Assembly (NCBI RefSeq): GCF_014840935.1
Contig: NZ_CP062005.1
Location: 1,922,001-1,986,000 of the forward strand
Length of the DNA: 64,000 nucleotides
From: Halomonas sp. YLGW01
GTDB taxonomy: Bacteria > Pseudomonadota > Gammaproteobacteria > Pseudomonadales > Halomonadaceae
Direction of reading: 5' to 3'
The notes under the pieces were generated by a model. It did not search any database. It had not been told where the DNA came from and saw nothing but the letters and a program-made list of their open reading frames with translations. The number at the start of each line of letters is the position of its first letter. The stretch's first letter is position 1. Both the position numbers and the translations under genes were made by a program. Positions 1-8,907 of the stretch are shown here, one piece after another.

Positions 1-56
1 CCCGCCCCAACCGCGGCATCAAGGTGGTACGCCTCGACGACGAGGAGGCTCCATGA
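1..56 (+). CDS. rsxD: RsxD/RnfD C-terminal end (partial)
   Basis: Only the last 17 codons and the stop are present; the gene runs off the left edge. The reading frame ends in TGA at 54-56 and overlaps the ATG of the next gene by 4 bases (ATGA), as expected for translational coupling. The tail itself (ending DDEEAP) is not diagnostic. The identification rests on position: in the Rnf/Rsx operon RsxD, a flavin-binding membrane subunit, directly precedes RsxG and RsxE. Inference from synteny. Confidence 0.6.
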   Translation, partial: RPNRGIKVVRLDDEEAP

Positions 57-754
57 GCGCCCCCTCTCCTCAGCATCGACCGCTCGGCACTCCCCTTCAG
101 CGTGCCGTCCTGCGCGGCGCGGTGGGTCTCGGGCTCTTCGCCATGCTCACCGCCGGCATCGTCGCCGGCACCCGAGCGCTGACCGCCGAGCGCATCGAGG
201 CCAATCGTCTGGCGAGCCAGCACCGCCAGCTGCTACAGGTGCTGCCCGACGCCCTCGCCGAACTCGAGGTCGAGCGCCTGATAGACACCGCCTTCACCCT
301 GCCGGCGAGCCCCGCCCTCGGCCAGGCCGCGCCCTTCACTGCCTGGCGGGCCACGCGAGAGGGCGCCGCCGCCGTGGTGCTGCCGGTGATCGCTCCGGAC
401 GGTTACAGCGGAGGCATCGAGCTACTGGTCGGCATCACCGCAGCGGGCGAGATCAGCGGCGTACGGGTGACCCGTCACCAGGAGACCCCGGGGCTTGGCG
501 ACGCCATCGAGGCGCGCAAGAGCGACTGGATCCGGGACTTCGACGGCCGCAGCCTCGCCGACCCCGGCGTCGATGGCTGGGCGGTGACCAAGGATGGCGG
601 TGACTTCGACGCCTTCACTGGGGCCACCATCACGCCGCGTGCCGTGGTCGGGGCCGTTCATCGGGCCCTCGACTATGCTCACGCGTATCCCGAACGCCTG
701 TTCGGCGCTTCCCAGGGCACGCGCTCTCAGGATCCGGCAGGAGACACGCCATGA
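53..754 (+). CDS. rsxG: Electron transport complex subunit RsxG/RnfG
   Basis: Subunit G of the Rnf/Rsx membrane complex, which couples electron transfer between ferredoxin-type carriers and NAD(H) to ion movement and in E. coli keeps SoxR reduced. It is 233 residues long, with one N-terminal membrane segment at about residues 20-42 and a periplasmic FMN-binding domain. The motif [11 protein letters not shown] contains the family's (S/T)GAT signature; its Thr (about residue 192) is the known site of covalent FMN attachment by ApbE. The start overlaps rsxD by 4 bases and the stop overlaps rsxE by 4 bases, so the operon is tightly coupled. Length and motif are normal for the family. Confidence 0.95.
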   Translation: MSAPSPQHRPLGTPLQRAVLRGAVGLGLFAMLTAGIVAGTRALTAERIEANRLASQHRQLLQVLPDALAELEVERLIDTAFTLPASPALGQAAPFTAWRATREGAAAVVLPVIAPDGYSGGIELLVGITAAGEISGVRVTRHQETPGLGDAIEARKSDWIRDFDGRSLADPGVDGWAVTKDGGDFDAFTGATITPRAVVGAVHRALDYAHAYPERLFGASQGTRSQDPAGDTP

Positions 755-1455
755 GCCAGTTCAATGAGCTCGCCCGCAACGGCTTGTGGGCCAACAACCC
801 GGCCCTGGTACAGCTGCTGGGCCTGTGCCCCCTGCTCGCCGTCAGCGGCAGTGTGGTCAATGCCCTGGGCCTCGGGCTTGCCACCCTGCTGGTGCTGGTC
901 GGCTCCAACGTCGCGGTGTCGCTGATCCGCCATCATGTGCCGGATACGGTGCGCCTGCCGGCCTTCGTGATGATCATCGCCGCCTTCGTCACCTGTGCCG
1001 ACCTGCTGATGCAGGCCTACACCTATGAGCTGCATCAGATCCTTGGCATCTTCATCCCGCTGATCGTTACCAACTGCGCGATCCTCGGTCGCGCCGACGG
1101 TTTCGCAGCCAAGAACCCGGTGCTGCCCGCGGCCACCGATGGCCTGATGATGGGGCTCGGCTTCGCCGCCGTGCTGGTGGTGCTGGGGGCGGTGCGGGAA
1201 CTCTTCGGTCAGGGCACCCTCTTCACCAACATGGACCTGCTGCTCGGGCCGATCGCCGCCGGCTGGGGCATCACTGTCTTTCCCGACTATGACTTCCTGT
1301 TCCTGGTGCTGCCGCCCGGCGCCTTCTTCGCCACCGGACTGCTGATCGCCCTGAAGAACCTGATCGATGATCGACAGGCCCGTCGCCGCGCGACACACAA
1401 GAAAGAGAGGCCAACCGAGAGCCGACGCGTCAGGGTCACAGGCACCATCCGCTGA
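751..1455 (+). CDS. rsxE: Electron transport complex subunit RsxE/RnfE
   Basis: Integral membrane subunit E of the Rnf/Rsx complex, 234 residues with about six hydrophobic helices. The segment [15 protein letters not shown] is the conserved loop of the RnfA/RnfE/NqrD/NqrE family (the Cys is a candidate ligand of the membrane Fe-S site), and the [20 protein letters not shown] start is typical of RsxE. The hydrophilic Arg-rich tail is probably cytoplasmic. The start overlaps rsxG by 4 bases. nth follows at a distance of about 100 bases, the same order as in E. coli and Pseudomonas. Confidence 0.95.
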   Translation: MSQFNELARNGLWANNPALVQLLGLCPLLAVSGSVVNALGLGLATLLVLVGSNVAVSLIRHHVPDTVRLPAFVMIIAAFVTCADLLMQAYTYELHQILGIFIPLIVTNCAILGRADGFAAKNPVLPAATDGLMMGLGFAAVLVVLGAVRELFGQGTLFTNMDLLLGPIAAGWGITVFPDYDFLFLVLPPGAFFATGLLIALKNLIDDRQARRRATHKKERPTESRRVRVTGTIR

Positions 1456-1553
1456 GGGATCAAGACGCCGTCGGCCACGCGCCCATGGCGGCTCTCGAAA
1501 CCACGGCAATGGCAACGGCCACCGAACCGCCAAGGCACGACAACGGACGAACC

Positions 1554-2192
1554 ATGAACGCCCAGAAACGTTACGAGATCTTCACGCGCCTGCGCGAGCA
1601 CATCCCTGAGCCCACCACCGAGCTCAACTGGGAGACCCCCTTCGAACTGCTCACCGCGGTGCTGCTGTCGGCCCAGGCTACCGACGTGGGGGTCAACAAG
1701 GCCACCGCCCGACTCTTTCCTGCCGCCAACACCCCCGAGGCGATCCTCGCGCTGGGCCTCGACGGCCTCAAGGAACACATCAAGACCATCGGCCTCTACA
1801 ACACGAAGGCCGAGAACCTGATGAAGACCTGCCGGTTCTTGATCGAGCGCCATGGCAGCGAGGTGCCAACCACCCGCAAGGCCCTGGAAGCGCTGCCCGG
1901 GGTGGGCCGCAAGACCGCCAACGTGATCCTCAACACCGCCTTCGGCCAGCCGACCATCGCCGTCGATACCCACATCTTCAGGGTCTCGAACCGTACCGGC
2001 CTCGCCCCCGGCAAAGACGTGCTGGAGGTCGAGAAGAAGCTGATGCGCCATGTGCCCCGGGACTTCCGCCAGGATGCCCATCACTGGCTGATCCTGCACG
2101 GCCGCTACACCTGCGTGGCGCGCAAGCCGCGCTGCGGCAGCTGCGTGATTGAGGATTTATGCGAATTTGCCGATAAAGTGGATATCGGCTGA
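1554..2192 (+). CDS. nth: Endonuclease III (DNA glycosylase/AP lyase)
   Basis: Base-excision repair enzyme that removes oxidised pyrimidines and cleaves the abasic site. 212 residues from the ATG at 1554, close to the 211 of E. coli Nth; an in-frame ATG at 1485 would add a low-complexity Ala/Thr-rich stretch absent from the family, so 1554 is preferred. The helix-hairpin-helix LPGVGRKTANV with its catalytic Lys, followed by VDTHIFRVSNR with the catalytic Asp, is intact. The C-terminal [4Fe-4S] cluster pattern C-X6-C-X2-C-X5-C is present (CVARKPRCGSCVIEDLC). Downstream of the rsx operon, as in enterobacteria. Confidence 0.97.
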   Translation: MNAQKRYEIFTRLREHIPEPTTELNWETPFELLTAVLLSAQATDVGVNKATARLFPAANTPEAILALGLDGLKEHIKTIGLYNTKAENLMKTCRFLIERHGSEVPTTRKALEALPGVGRKTANVILNTAFGQPTIAVDTHIFRVSNRTGLAPGKDVLEVEKKLMRHVPRDFRQDAHHWLILHGRYTCVARKPRCGSCVIEDLCEFADKVDIG

Positions 2193-2267
2193 GCCGCTCC
2201 GGCCACTTGGCGGCGCGTCACCCCGAGCCTTTAGAACAATGAACAGAAATGACCACGAGGGACGCCC

Positions 2268-3020
2268 ATGACCTGGCTCAAGTACCTGCTGTTACCCCCC
2301 TTCATCAATGTGCTGCTGGGCGTGCTGGGAGTCCTGCTATGGCGCCGAATGCCCTGGCTGGGGGCATCGATGCTGGTCCTCGGCGTGGGGGGCCTGCTGT
2401 GGCTCGCTACCCCCACCGCCAGCCACTGGTTGCGCGCCGGCCTGGAACCGTACCCAACGGTGCCGATGGCCGAGCTGGAGTCCACTCAGGCGATTGTGGT
2501 GCTGGGCGGTGGACGTGACTATCAGAGCCCCGAGTTCGGCTGGGGAGATGCCCCCAACAATGCCACCTGGCGCCGCCTTGGCTATGCCGCCCGACTGCAC
2601 CGCCAAAGCGGCCTGCCCCTGCTGGTCAGTGGCGGCCGGGTGCATGATGAAGAGCGCGCCGAGGCCGCGCTGATGGCTCTGGCGCTAAAAGAAAGCTTCG
2701 GCCTGGAGGCCGCCTGGCAGGAGGCTGAGAGCCGCAACACGGCAGAGAACGCTCGCTTCAGCGCCGCGCTGCTTGAGCAGGAGGGCATCAGTCGGGTGGC
2801 CCTGGTATCCCAGGCCTGGCACCTGCCCCGGGCGGTACCGGAATTCGAGCGCGCCGGGCTCGCCGTCGTGCCCGCCCCCACCGAATTCTCAAGCCCGCCA
2901 CCGGCCGGCTGGCGGGCCTGGCTGCCCCGGGCCTACCACCTGCGCCACAGCAGTCAGGCCCTGCACGAGTGGCTGGGGCGCAGCGTCTATGCGTTACGGG
3001 CGCAGCTGTTCAGGGACTGA
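2268..3020 (+). CDS. YdcF/ElyC-type DUF218 membrane protein
   Basis: 250 residues. Two N-terminal hydrophobic segments (about residues 5-25 and 30-50) are followed by a DUF218 domain starting at AIVVLGGG and including LLVSGGRVHDEERAE, ESRNTAENARF and VALVSQAWHLPRA, the conserved blocks of the SanA/YdcF/ElyC family. ElyC of E. coli affects envelope integrity and lipid-carrier metabolism; the biochemical activity of the family is poorly defined. The two membrane segments and the extracytoplasmic domain match ElyC better than the shorter SanA. It lies 75 bases after nth on the same strand and converges on the GntR regulator. Exact substrate unknown. Confidence 0.8.
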   Translation: MTWLKYLLLPPFINVLLGVLGVLLWRRMPWLGASMLVLGVGGLLWLATPTASHWLRAGLEPYPTVPMAELESTQAIVVLGGGRDYQSPEFGWGDAPNNATWRRLGYAARLHRQSGLPLLVSGGRVHDEERAEAALMALALKESFGLEAAWQEAESRNTAENARFSAALLEQEGISRVALVSQAWHLPRAVPEFERAGLAVVPAPTEFSSPPPAGWRAWLPRAYHLRHSSQALHEWLGRSVYALRAQLFRD

Positions 3021-3092
3021 GTTCAGGGGCGGAATTCAGGGTCTGAGGGGAGCGGCACCCGCGGAAGGACGCCGCCGCTGCAGTGGGCGGCT

Positions 3093-3818
3093 CTAATCGC
3101 CCCGACCAAACAGGGCACCGAGATCGATGGCGCTGGCCGGGGCGTTCAGGTCCAGCAGCGCCTCGAGGGAGCTCAGGTGCGTCTGGATGCGGGCACGGGC
3201 GGCATCGGGCTGCCCCGCGACGAGCTGCGCTAACAAGTCGTCGTGGTCGCCCGCCAGGTAGCAGGACTCGAGGGCCACCGGCTTGTAGAGGGCGATCACG
3301 ATGGAGGTGCGTAGAATCAGATCACCGAGCATGGTGCCAAGAATGCGGTTGGGGGAATGCTCGGCCAGGCAGTGATGGAAGGCCAGCGACTCCTCGATGC
3401 GCCGCTCCTCGTCGCCCAGGGAAAAGGCGGCCTTCTCCGCCTTCGCCAGCGCCGAGAGCCGCTTCTGCACGGTAGGGGACAAGGACCCGGTGAGCAGTGC
3501 CACCACCTCGCCCTCGACCAGGCGGCGCGCCGCGAAGATCTCGCGCGTCTCGTCGACATCGGGAGAGGCCACCCGCGCCACCTGATTGGGCCGCTGCACC
3601 GCCACATGATTGGCGACCAGCCGAGTCAGTGCCTTGCGCACCACCGAGCGGCTGACCCCGAAGGCCTCGCCGAGCGCCACCTCGGGCAGCCGAGTGCCCG
3701 GAGGCAGGCGCTGCATCAGCACCGCACGCCGGACCTGCTCGACGATCTGCTCATCGCTGACGCGACTGCCCGTCGGGGTACTGCTGCCATGCTGCTCGTG
3801 CTGCCAACTGCCGCTCAT
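3093..3818 (-). CDS. GntR-family (FadR/FCD subfamily) transcriptional regulator
   Basis: 241 residues. A winged helix-turn-helix occupies about residues 20-85 (PPGTRLPEVALGEAFGVSRS, then VVRKALTRLV), followed by an all-helical FCD ligand-binding domain. Asp/His residues (SLAFHHCLAEHS and YLAGDHDDLLA) match the metal-binding positions of FCD domains. In pseudomonads a GntR regulator sits beside xdhAB and guanine deaminase, so a role in purine-catabolism control is plausible here; this is inference from neighbourhood. It is transcribed away from xdhABC, downstream of and in the same direction as the RutR-like gene. A pair of GTATRCCGG repeats about 100 bases upstream may be its own operator. 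Confidence 0.85.
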   Translation of the reverse strand: MSGSWQHEQHGSSTPTGSRVSDEQIVEQVRRAVLMQRLPPGTRLPEVALGEAFGVSRSVVRKALTRLVANHVAVQRPNQVARVASPDVDETREIFAARRLVEGEVVALLTGSLSPTVQKRLSALAKAEKAAFSLGDEERRIEESLAFHHCLAEHSPNRILGTMLGDLILRTSIVIALYKPVALESCYLAGDHDDLLAQLVAGQPDAARARIQTHLSSLEALLDLNAPASAIDLGALFGRGD

Positions 3819-3914
3819 GCTTGCCGTCCGCCTAGGTCACGCCCCGGGAAAGCGCGCCACCCTTGAAAGAGAGAAACAACGCGGCCCTCGCGACCGCATC
3901 ACAGGGCCGCCATT

Positions 3915-3936
3915 GTATACCGGCCCTGTATGCCGG
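3915..3936. promoter_or_regulatory. Possible GntR operator: direct repeat GTATRCCGG
   Basis: Two near-identical 9-mers, GTATACCGG at 3915-3923 and GTATGCCGG at 3928-3936, are spaced 13 bases apart start to start in the 145-base gap upstream of the GntR gene. FCD-type GntR proteins often bind short sites with a GTATAC core, so autoregulation is conceivable. No binding evidence; inference only. Confidence 0.3.
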
Positions 3937-3963
3937 GTCAGCTCCGCAGCATGTAAGGCCACC

Positions 3964-4704
3964 TCAGCGACGGATACCGCAGCCCTTGAGGATCAGCTGA
4001 CACAGGAAGTCGGTAATGTCCTGATGATCCTGCTCGTTGAGCGCCTCACGGCCGGTGATCCCCAGCACCTGGGGTTCGAAGTCGGCGTAGTGCTGGGTCG
4101 CCGACCAGATCAGGAAGATCAGCCAGACCGGGTCCACCGGATCCATCAGCCCCCGCTCGGCCCACTGCTCGAAGACCCGCGCCCGCGCCTGCACCCAGTC
4201 TCGCAGGTCGCCGCGCAGGTAATCCTGCAAGAAGGGCGCGCCACCGAGCACCTCGGCGGCGAACAGCCGTGAGCCACGGGGATGCGCCCGGGTCAGCGCC
4301 ATCTTGCTGCGGATGAAGGCCTCCAACACCTCGGCGGGGTCATCATCGACGCGGATGTCGTCGAGCATCGCGTTCCAGCGCGCCATCATCCGCTCCAGCA
4401 GCGCCACATAGAGCCTGCGCTTGCTGCCCACGTAGTAGAGCACGTTGGACTTGGGCAGCCCCGCCGCCTCGGCGATCGCCTGCACGCTGGCACCCCGATA
4501 GCCGTGCCGGGCGAACACCTCCTCGGCGGCCTCGAGGATCGCCTGCTCGTTGCGCTGACGTGTCGCCGTGGCCTCGCCACTCCCCTCACCCGAGGGCCCA
4601 ACCGAAGGCTCATGGGCATGCACACGAGTGTCGGGGCCGGCCTCGGCTCGTGAATGAGAAGTCGCACCTGTCGGCGGGTCGCCAACATCGGAAATCACCG
4701 TCAT
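3964..4704 (-). CDS. RutR-like TetR-family transcriptional regulator
   Basis: 246 residues from the ATG at 4704; an upstream in-frame start at 4818 would only add unconserved sequence. A TetR helix-turn-helix is at about residues 48-95 (AILEAAEEVFARHGYRGASV, then AIAEAAGLPKSNVLYYVGSK). The C-terminal half (FAAEVLGGAPFL, WLIFLIWSATQHYADF) resembles the YcdC/RutR ligand-binding domain. RutR of E. coli senses uracil and controls pyrimidine and purine genes. The first 45 residues are low-complexity and longer than in E. coli RutR. Divergent from xdhA, with a RutR-type palindrome in between, which argues for control of xdhABC and of itself. The effector here may be a purine or pyrimidine; not determinable from sequence. 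Confidence 0.85.
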   Translation of the reverse strand: MTVISDVGDPPTGATSHSRAEAGPDTRVHAHEPSVGPSGEGSGEATATRQRNEQAILEAAEEVFARHGYRGASVQAIAEAAGLPKSNVLYYVGSKRRLYVALLERMMARWNAMLDDIRVDDDPAEVLEAFIRSKMALTRAHPRGSRLFAAEVLGGAPFLQDYLRGDLRDWVQARARVFEQWAERGLMDPVDPVWLIFLIWSATQHYADFEPQVLGITGREALNEQDHQDITDFLCQLILKGCGIRR

Positions 4705-4850
4705 CGCAGGTCTCGGGCTAGGGTCAGGAAACGCCGTGCAGCGCGCGCGCCAGGCAGGCCTCGGGGATAGCTTGCCGCAGCCGTTCAAGGGCTGCAACGC
4801 CGCCCCATCCTCTTGCACTGCCGCATACTTTGCGCCACTCTTTTATCAAC

Positions 4851-4866
4851 CTGACCAATCGGTCAA
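4851..4866. promoter_or_regulatory. RutR-type operator between tetR-like gene and xdhA
   Basis: On the minus strand the site reads TTGACCGATTGGTCAG, matching 12 of 14 specified positions of the E. coli RutR consensus TTGACCANNTGGTCAA. It is a near-perfect palindrome lying 39 bases before the xdhA start and about 150 bases from the regulator start, so it could control both divergent promoters. Match seen in sequence; binding inferred. Confidence 0.75.
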
Positions 4867-4904
4867 GAGCAGCAATGTGCCAACAATAACAAGCCGGGAC
4901 CGCA

Positions 4905-6464
4905 ATGATCGACTTCTACTTCAACGGCGAGCCCCAGTCCCTCGCTGGCCTCCCCCCGGATGCCAGCGTGCTGGAACTGCTGCGCGCACACCTCCATGCC
5001 ACCGGTACCAAGGAGGGCTGTGCCTCCGGCGACTGCGGCGCCTGCACCGTGGCGATCGGCGAGATCGATGGGCAAGGCGGTCTTCGCTACCATAACGCCA
5101 ATGCCTGCATCCTGCCGGCCCATCAGCTCAAGGGCTGTCACCTGGTCACCGTCGAGGGCCTTGCCCGGGGAGAGGCCTTGCACCCCGCCCAGGCCGCCAT
5201 GGTCGACTGTCATGCCAGCCAGTGCGGCTTCTGCACGCCGGGCATCGTGATGTCGCTGTTTACACTTTATGAGACCACCCTCGATGAGGCCGAGCGTCAG
5301 CAAGCCTCGCTTGCCCCCTTCTCTCAAGCACGCCTTGAGGCCGCCCTGGGCGGCAACCTGTGCCGCTGCACCGGTTATCGGCCGATCCGCGACGCCGCCC
5401 AGACCATGCTGGCCTACCCGGCCCGGCCTCCCGAGACCACCCCCGCCTGGGCAATCGACGAGAGCCTGCCCGCCCGAGTGGCGGCCAGTGCCCAAGGTGG
5501 GACCGAGGCACCTGGCACACCCCTGCCCGCCCAAGCCGCTGAGGGGAGTTATCATCGCCCCGCGAGCCTCGCGGCCTTTCACGTGCTGCGCCGACTCCAC
5601 CCCGAGGCGCGTCTGGTCGCCGGCGCCACCGACCTGTGGCTCGAACGCACCCAGCAGCTCAAGATACTTTCCGAACTGATCGACCTGCGCGATGTGGCGG
5701 AACTCCAGGTGCTCGAGGAACACGACGACGGACTGCGCATCGGCGCCGCCGTCCCCTATGCCCGCCTCAAGCCGTCTCTCGAGACTCACTTCCCGGCGTT
5801 CGCCCGGCTACTGCATCGCTTCGCCTCCTCGCAGATTCGTCATCGGGCGACCCTGGGCGGCAACGTCGCCAACGCCTCGCCGATCGGTGACGGCCCGCCG
5901 GTGCTACTGGCTCTGGACGCCACCCTGATCCTTGACGGCCCTGAGAGGGCCCGCGAACTGCCGGCTCAGGACTTCTTCCTCGATTACCGCCAGACGGCAC
6001 TGAAGCCCCAAGAGGTGCTGCGCGAGATCGTGCTGCCCTGGTTGCCCGAGGGGCGCCAGCTCAAGGTCTGGAAGCTCTCCAAGCGCCGCGAGGACGATAT
6101 CTCGGCGGTGCTCGGCGCCTTCGGCTGGCAGCTCGAGGGCGGCCGACTCCGCGACGTCCGGCTGGCCTTCGGCGGCATGGCGGCGATTCCCGCCCGCGCC
6201 CGGGGGGCCGAGGCCGCCCTCGAAGGTCAACCCCCTTCCGAGTCGATCTTCGCGGCCGCCAGGCGAGCGCTCGAGGATGACTTCCAGCCGCTGAGCGACA
6301 TCCGCGGCTCAAGCGACTATCGCCGGCTCGCCGCCGCCAACCTGCTCGAGCGACTGCGGCTCACGGTCATGGCCGCTCTTTCGCCCACCGCGGAGGCCCC
6401 AGCCGCGGACATCCCAGACACCCCGGCTGCACAACAGGTGACTCTCGATGCGTACGCTGACTAG
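4905..6464 (+). CDS. xdhA: Xanthine dehydrogenase small subunit (2Fe-2S and FAD)
   Basis: 519-residue electron-transfer subunit of the molybdenum enzyme that oxidises hypoxanthine to xanthine and xanthine to urate. N-terminal plant-type [2Fe-2S] ferredoxin domain (GCASGDCGACTVAIG, about residues 38-52), second [2Fe-2S] domain (CHASQCGFCTPGIVMS and GGNLCRCTGYRPI, to about residue 165), then an FAD domain with VAGATDLW and ATLGGNVANASPIGDGP, and the CO-dehydrogenase flavoprotein C-terminal domain. All eight cluster cysteines are visible. First gene of xdhABC-guaD; the next start overlaps its end by 17 bases. A RutR-type operator lies just upstream. Confidence 0.97.
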   Translation: MIDFYFNGEPQSLAGLPPDASVLELLRAHLHATGTKEGCASGDCGACTVAIGEIDGQGGLRYHNANACILPAHQLKGCHLVTVEGLARGEALHPAQAAMVDCHASQCGFCTPGIVMSLFTLYETTLDEAERQQASLAPFSQARLEAALGGNLCRCTGYRPIRDAAQTMLAYPARPPETTPAWAIDESLPARVAASAQGGTEAPGTPLPAQAAEGSYHRPASLAAFHVLRRLHPEARLVAGATDLWLERTQQLKILSELIDLRDVAELQVLEEHDDGLRIGAAVPYARLKPSLETHFPAFARLLHRFASSQIRHRATLGGNVANASPIGDGPPVLLALDATLILDGPERARELPAQDFFLDYRQTALKPQEVLREIVLPWLPEGRQLKVWKLSKRREDDISAVLGAFGWQLEGGRLRDVRLAFGGMAAIPARARGAEAALEGQPPSESIFAAARRALEDDFQPLSDIRGSSDYRRLAAANLLERLRLTVMAALSPTAEAPAADIPDTPAAQQVTLDAYAD

Positions 6465-8907
6465 GCTATCTTCCGCTTCTTCTTCCCCGTCCGACACCGC
6501 GTGCGACGTGACGGCTGTCGATACCAAGAGCGTCAGTGCCAAGAGGGTCGACGCCAAGGCGGCCCAGCAACACGAGAGCGCCATCAAGCACGTCACCGGC
6601 CGGGCGGCCTATATAGACGACCTGCCGGCCCCGGCCAATGCACTGCATGTGGCCATCGGGATTTCCCCGGTGGCTCATGGACGCCTGAGACGACTGGATC
6701 TGGATCCGGTGCGGGCCATGCCAGGCGTGGTGGACGTGATCACGATCCATGAGGTACCCGGCCACACCGATATCGGCCCGGTCTTCCCGGGCGACCCGAT
6801 CTTCGTCGATCACGAGATCAGCTACGCCGGCCAGTGCCTGTTCGCAGTGGCCGCCGAGAGCCACGACGCTGCGCGCCGCGCGGCCAGGGCCGCGATCATC
6901 GAAATCGACGAGCAACCGGCGAGCCTCGACCCGGTGGCCGCCGCCGCGCGGGATGATGTGGTGCGCCCCACCCACGTACAGCAATCCGGCGACTGGCAGC
7001 GGTCCCTCGCGAGTGCGCCTCATGTCATCGAGGGCGAACAGTTCGTCGGCGGCCAGGAACACTTCTACCTGGAAGGCCAGGCCTGCCTGGTCACCCCCAG
7101 CGAGGACGAGGGCGTGGTGGTGCATACCTCGAACCAGCACCCCAGCGAGACGCAGAAGCTGGTTGCCGAGGTGCTGGGCATCCCCTTCCATGCGGTGACC
7201 GTGGAGGTGCGCCGGATGGGCGGTGGCTTCGGCGGCAAGGAGACCCAGGCCTCCCCCTGGGCCTGCATCGCTGCCCTCTTCGCCCGGCGCACCCAGCGCC
7301 CGACCCGCCTGCGGCTTTCTCGAAGCGATGACATGCGCCTCACCGGCAAGCGCCACTCCTTCCACAGCCGCTATCGGTTGGCGGTGGACGACAACGGCGT
7401 GATCCAGGGCGGTGACATGACCCTGATCGGCGACTGCGGCTTCTCGCCGGATCTGTCCGAGGCGATCGTCGATCGGGCCATGTTCCACGCCGACAATGCC
7501 TACTCGCTGGGCGCGGCGCGGGTTACCGGCCACCGGGCGCGCACCCATACCGCCTCGAACACCGCCTTTCGCGGTTTCGGTGGCCCCCAGGGCATGATGC
7601 TCATCGAGCAGGCGATGGACGACATCGCCCACCGCCTGGGCGAAGACCCGCTGAGCATTCGCAAGCGCAACCTCTATCGCCCGGGACGCGCCACGACCCA
7701 CTACGGCCAGGACATCGAACAGCTCGACCTGCTACACGAGCTGATCAGCCGGCTCGAAGCCAGCAGCGACTACTGGACACGCCGTGCCGAGATCGACGCC
7801 TTCAATGCCCAAAGCCCGGTCATCCGCCGCGGCCTGGCGCTGACGCCGGTGAAGTTCGGCATCTCCTTCACCGCCAAGCACCTCAACCAGGCCGGCGCCC
7901 TGTTGCACGTCTATACCGACGGCAGCGTGATGATCAATCATGGCGGCACCGAGATGGGCCAGGGCCTGCACACCAAGGTCTGCCAGGTAGTGGCTCGTGA
8001 GCTGGGACTCGAGCTTTCGTCCGTGCGCATCAGCGCTACCCGCACCGACAAGGTACCCAACACCTCGCCCACCGCGGCCTCCAGCGGCGCCGACCTCAAC
8101 GGCCAGGCGGCCCGCGACGCGGCACTTAAGCTGCGTGAGCGACTCTTCGCCTTCGCCCTGGAGACCCTGTGGCCTGAAGCGGGGCTGAACAGCGACGACC
8201 TGCGCCTCGAAGGGGGCATGCTGGTGGCCGGCGACGGCGACAACTGCCGCATCTCCTGGGGCGAGCTGGTGCAAGCAGCCTATCTGGGCCGCGTCTCGCT
8301 CTCGGCCAAGGGCTTCTACTCGACACCGCTGATCCACTATGACCGCGCGGCCGCCAAGGGCCGGCCCTTCTACTACTTCGCCTATGGCGCGGCGGTGAGC
8401 GAGGTCGCCGTGGATACCCTCTCCGGCGAGTACCAGGTGACTCGCGTGGATATCCTGCATGACGTCGGCGACTCCCTGAACCCGGCCCTCGACATCGGTC
8501 AGATCGAGGGCGGCTTCATTCAGGGCATGGGGTGGCTGACCAGCGAGGAGCTCAAGTGGAATGACGCCGGCCGGCTGCTCAGCGACGGCCCCGCCACCTA
8601 CAAGATCCCCGCCTTCGGCGACCTACCGGCGACCTTCAACGTCGCCCTGCTCGAGGGACACCCCAACTCTCAGGCGAGCATCTATCGCTCCAAGGCCGTG
8701 GGCGAGCCGCCCTTCATGCTGGCGATCTCGGTATGGTCGGCGCTGCGAGATGCCCTTGCGAGCCTGGCACCCACCGGCCATTGCCCGCGGCTGGATACCC
8801 CCGCCACCCCGGAGCGGGTGCTAATGGCCATTGATACCCTGCGCCAAAAGACCGGTGAACACACCTCTGGCACGCCTCGGGAGGACGAACCGCATGCTTC
8901 GGCCTGA
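6448..8907 (+). CDS. xdhB: Xanthine dehydrogenase large subunit (molybdopterin-binding)
   Basis: 819 residues, carrying the molybdenum cofactor and the purine site. The first 40 or so residues are a Ser/Lys-rich extension before the conserved core begins at HVTGRAAYIDDLPAPANAL; a later start cannot be excluded, but an AGGTG ribosome-binding site precedes the ATG at 6448. Cofactor-site segments MGGGFGGKETQASPWA, TAFRGFGGPQGMM, HGGTEMGQGLHTK and SSGADLNGQAARDA are present, and the essential glutamate lies in KAVGEPPFML near the C-terminus. It overlaps both xdhA (17 bases) and xdhC (14 bases), so the three are translationally linked. Confidence 0.97.
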   Translation: MRTLTRLSSASSSPSDTACDVTAVDTKSVSAKRVDAKAAQQHESAIKHVTGRAAYIDDLPAPANALHVAIGISPVAHGRLRRLDLDPVRAMPGVVDVITIHEVPGHTDIGPVFPGDPIFVDHEISYAGQCLFAVAAESHDAARRAARAAIIEIDEQPASLDPVAAAARDDVVRPTHVQQSGDWQRSLASAPHVIEGEQFVGGQEHFYLEGQACLVTPSEDEGVVVHTSNQHPSETQKLVAEVLGIPFHAVTVEVRRMGGGFGGKETQASPWACIAALFARRTQRPTRLRLSRSDDMRLTGKRHSFHSRYRLAVDDNGVIQGGDMTLIGDCGFSPDLSEAIVDRAMFHADNAYSLGAARVTGHRARTHTASNTAFRGFGGPQGMMLIEQAMDDIAHRLGEDPLSIRKRNLYRPGRATTHYGQDIEQLDLLHELISRLEASSDYWTRRAEIDAFNAQSPVIRRGLALTPVKFGISFTAKHLNQAGALLHVYTDGSVMINHGGTEMGQGLHTKVCQVVARELGLELSSVRISATRTDKVPNTSPTAASSGADLNGQAARDAALKLRERLFAFALETLWPEAGLNSDDLRLEGGMLVAGDGDNCRISWGELVQAAYLGRVSLSAKGFYSTPLIHYDRAAAKGRPFYYFAYGAAVSEVAVDTLSGEYQVTRVDILHDVGDSLNPALDIGQIEGGFIQGMGWLTSEELKWNDAGRLLSDGPATYKIPAFGDLPATFNVALLEGHPNSQASIYRSKAVGEPPFMLAISVWSALRDALASLAPTGHCPRLDTPATPERVLMAIDTLRQKTGEHTSGTPREDEPHASA

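Noticed and set aside
6466..7701. Long minus-strand frame opposite xdhB
   Set aside because: The plus strand carries all molybdopterin-enzyme motifs; the antisense frame has none.
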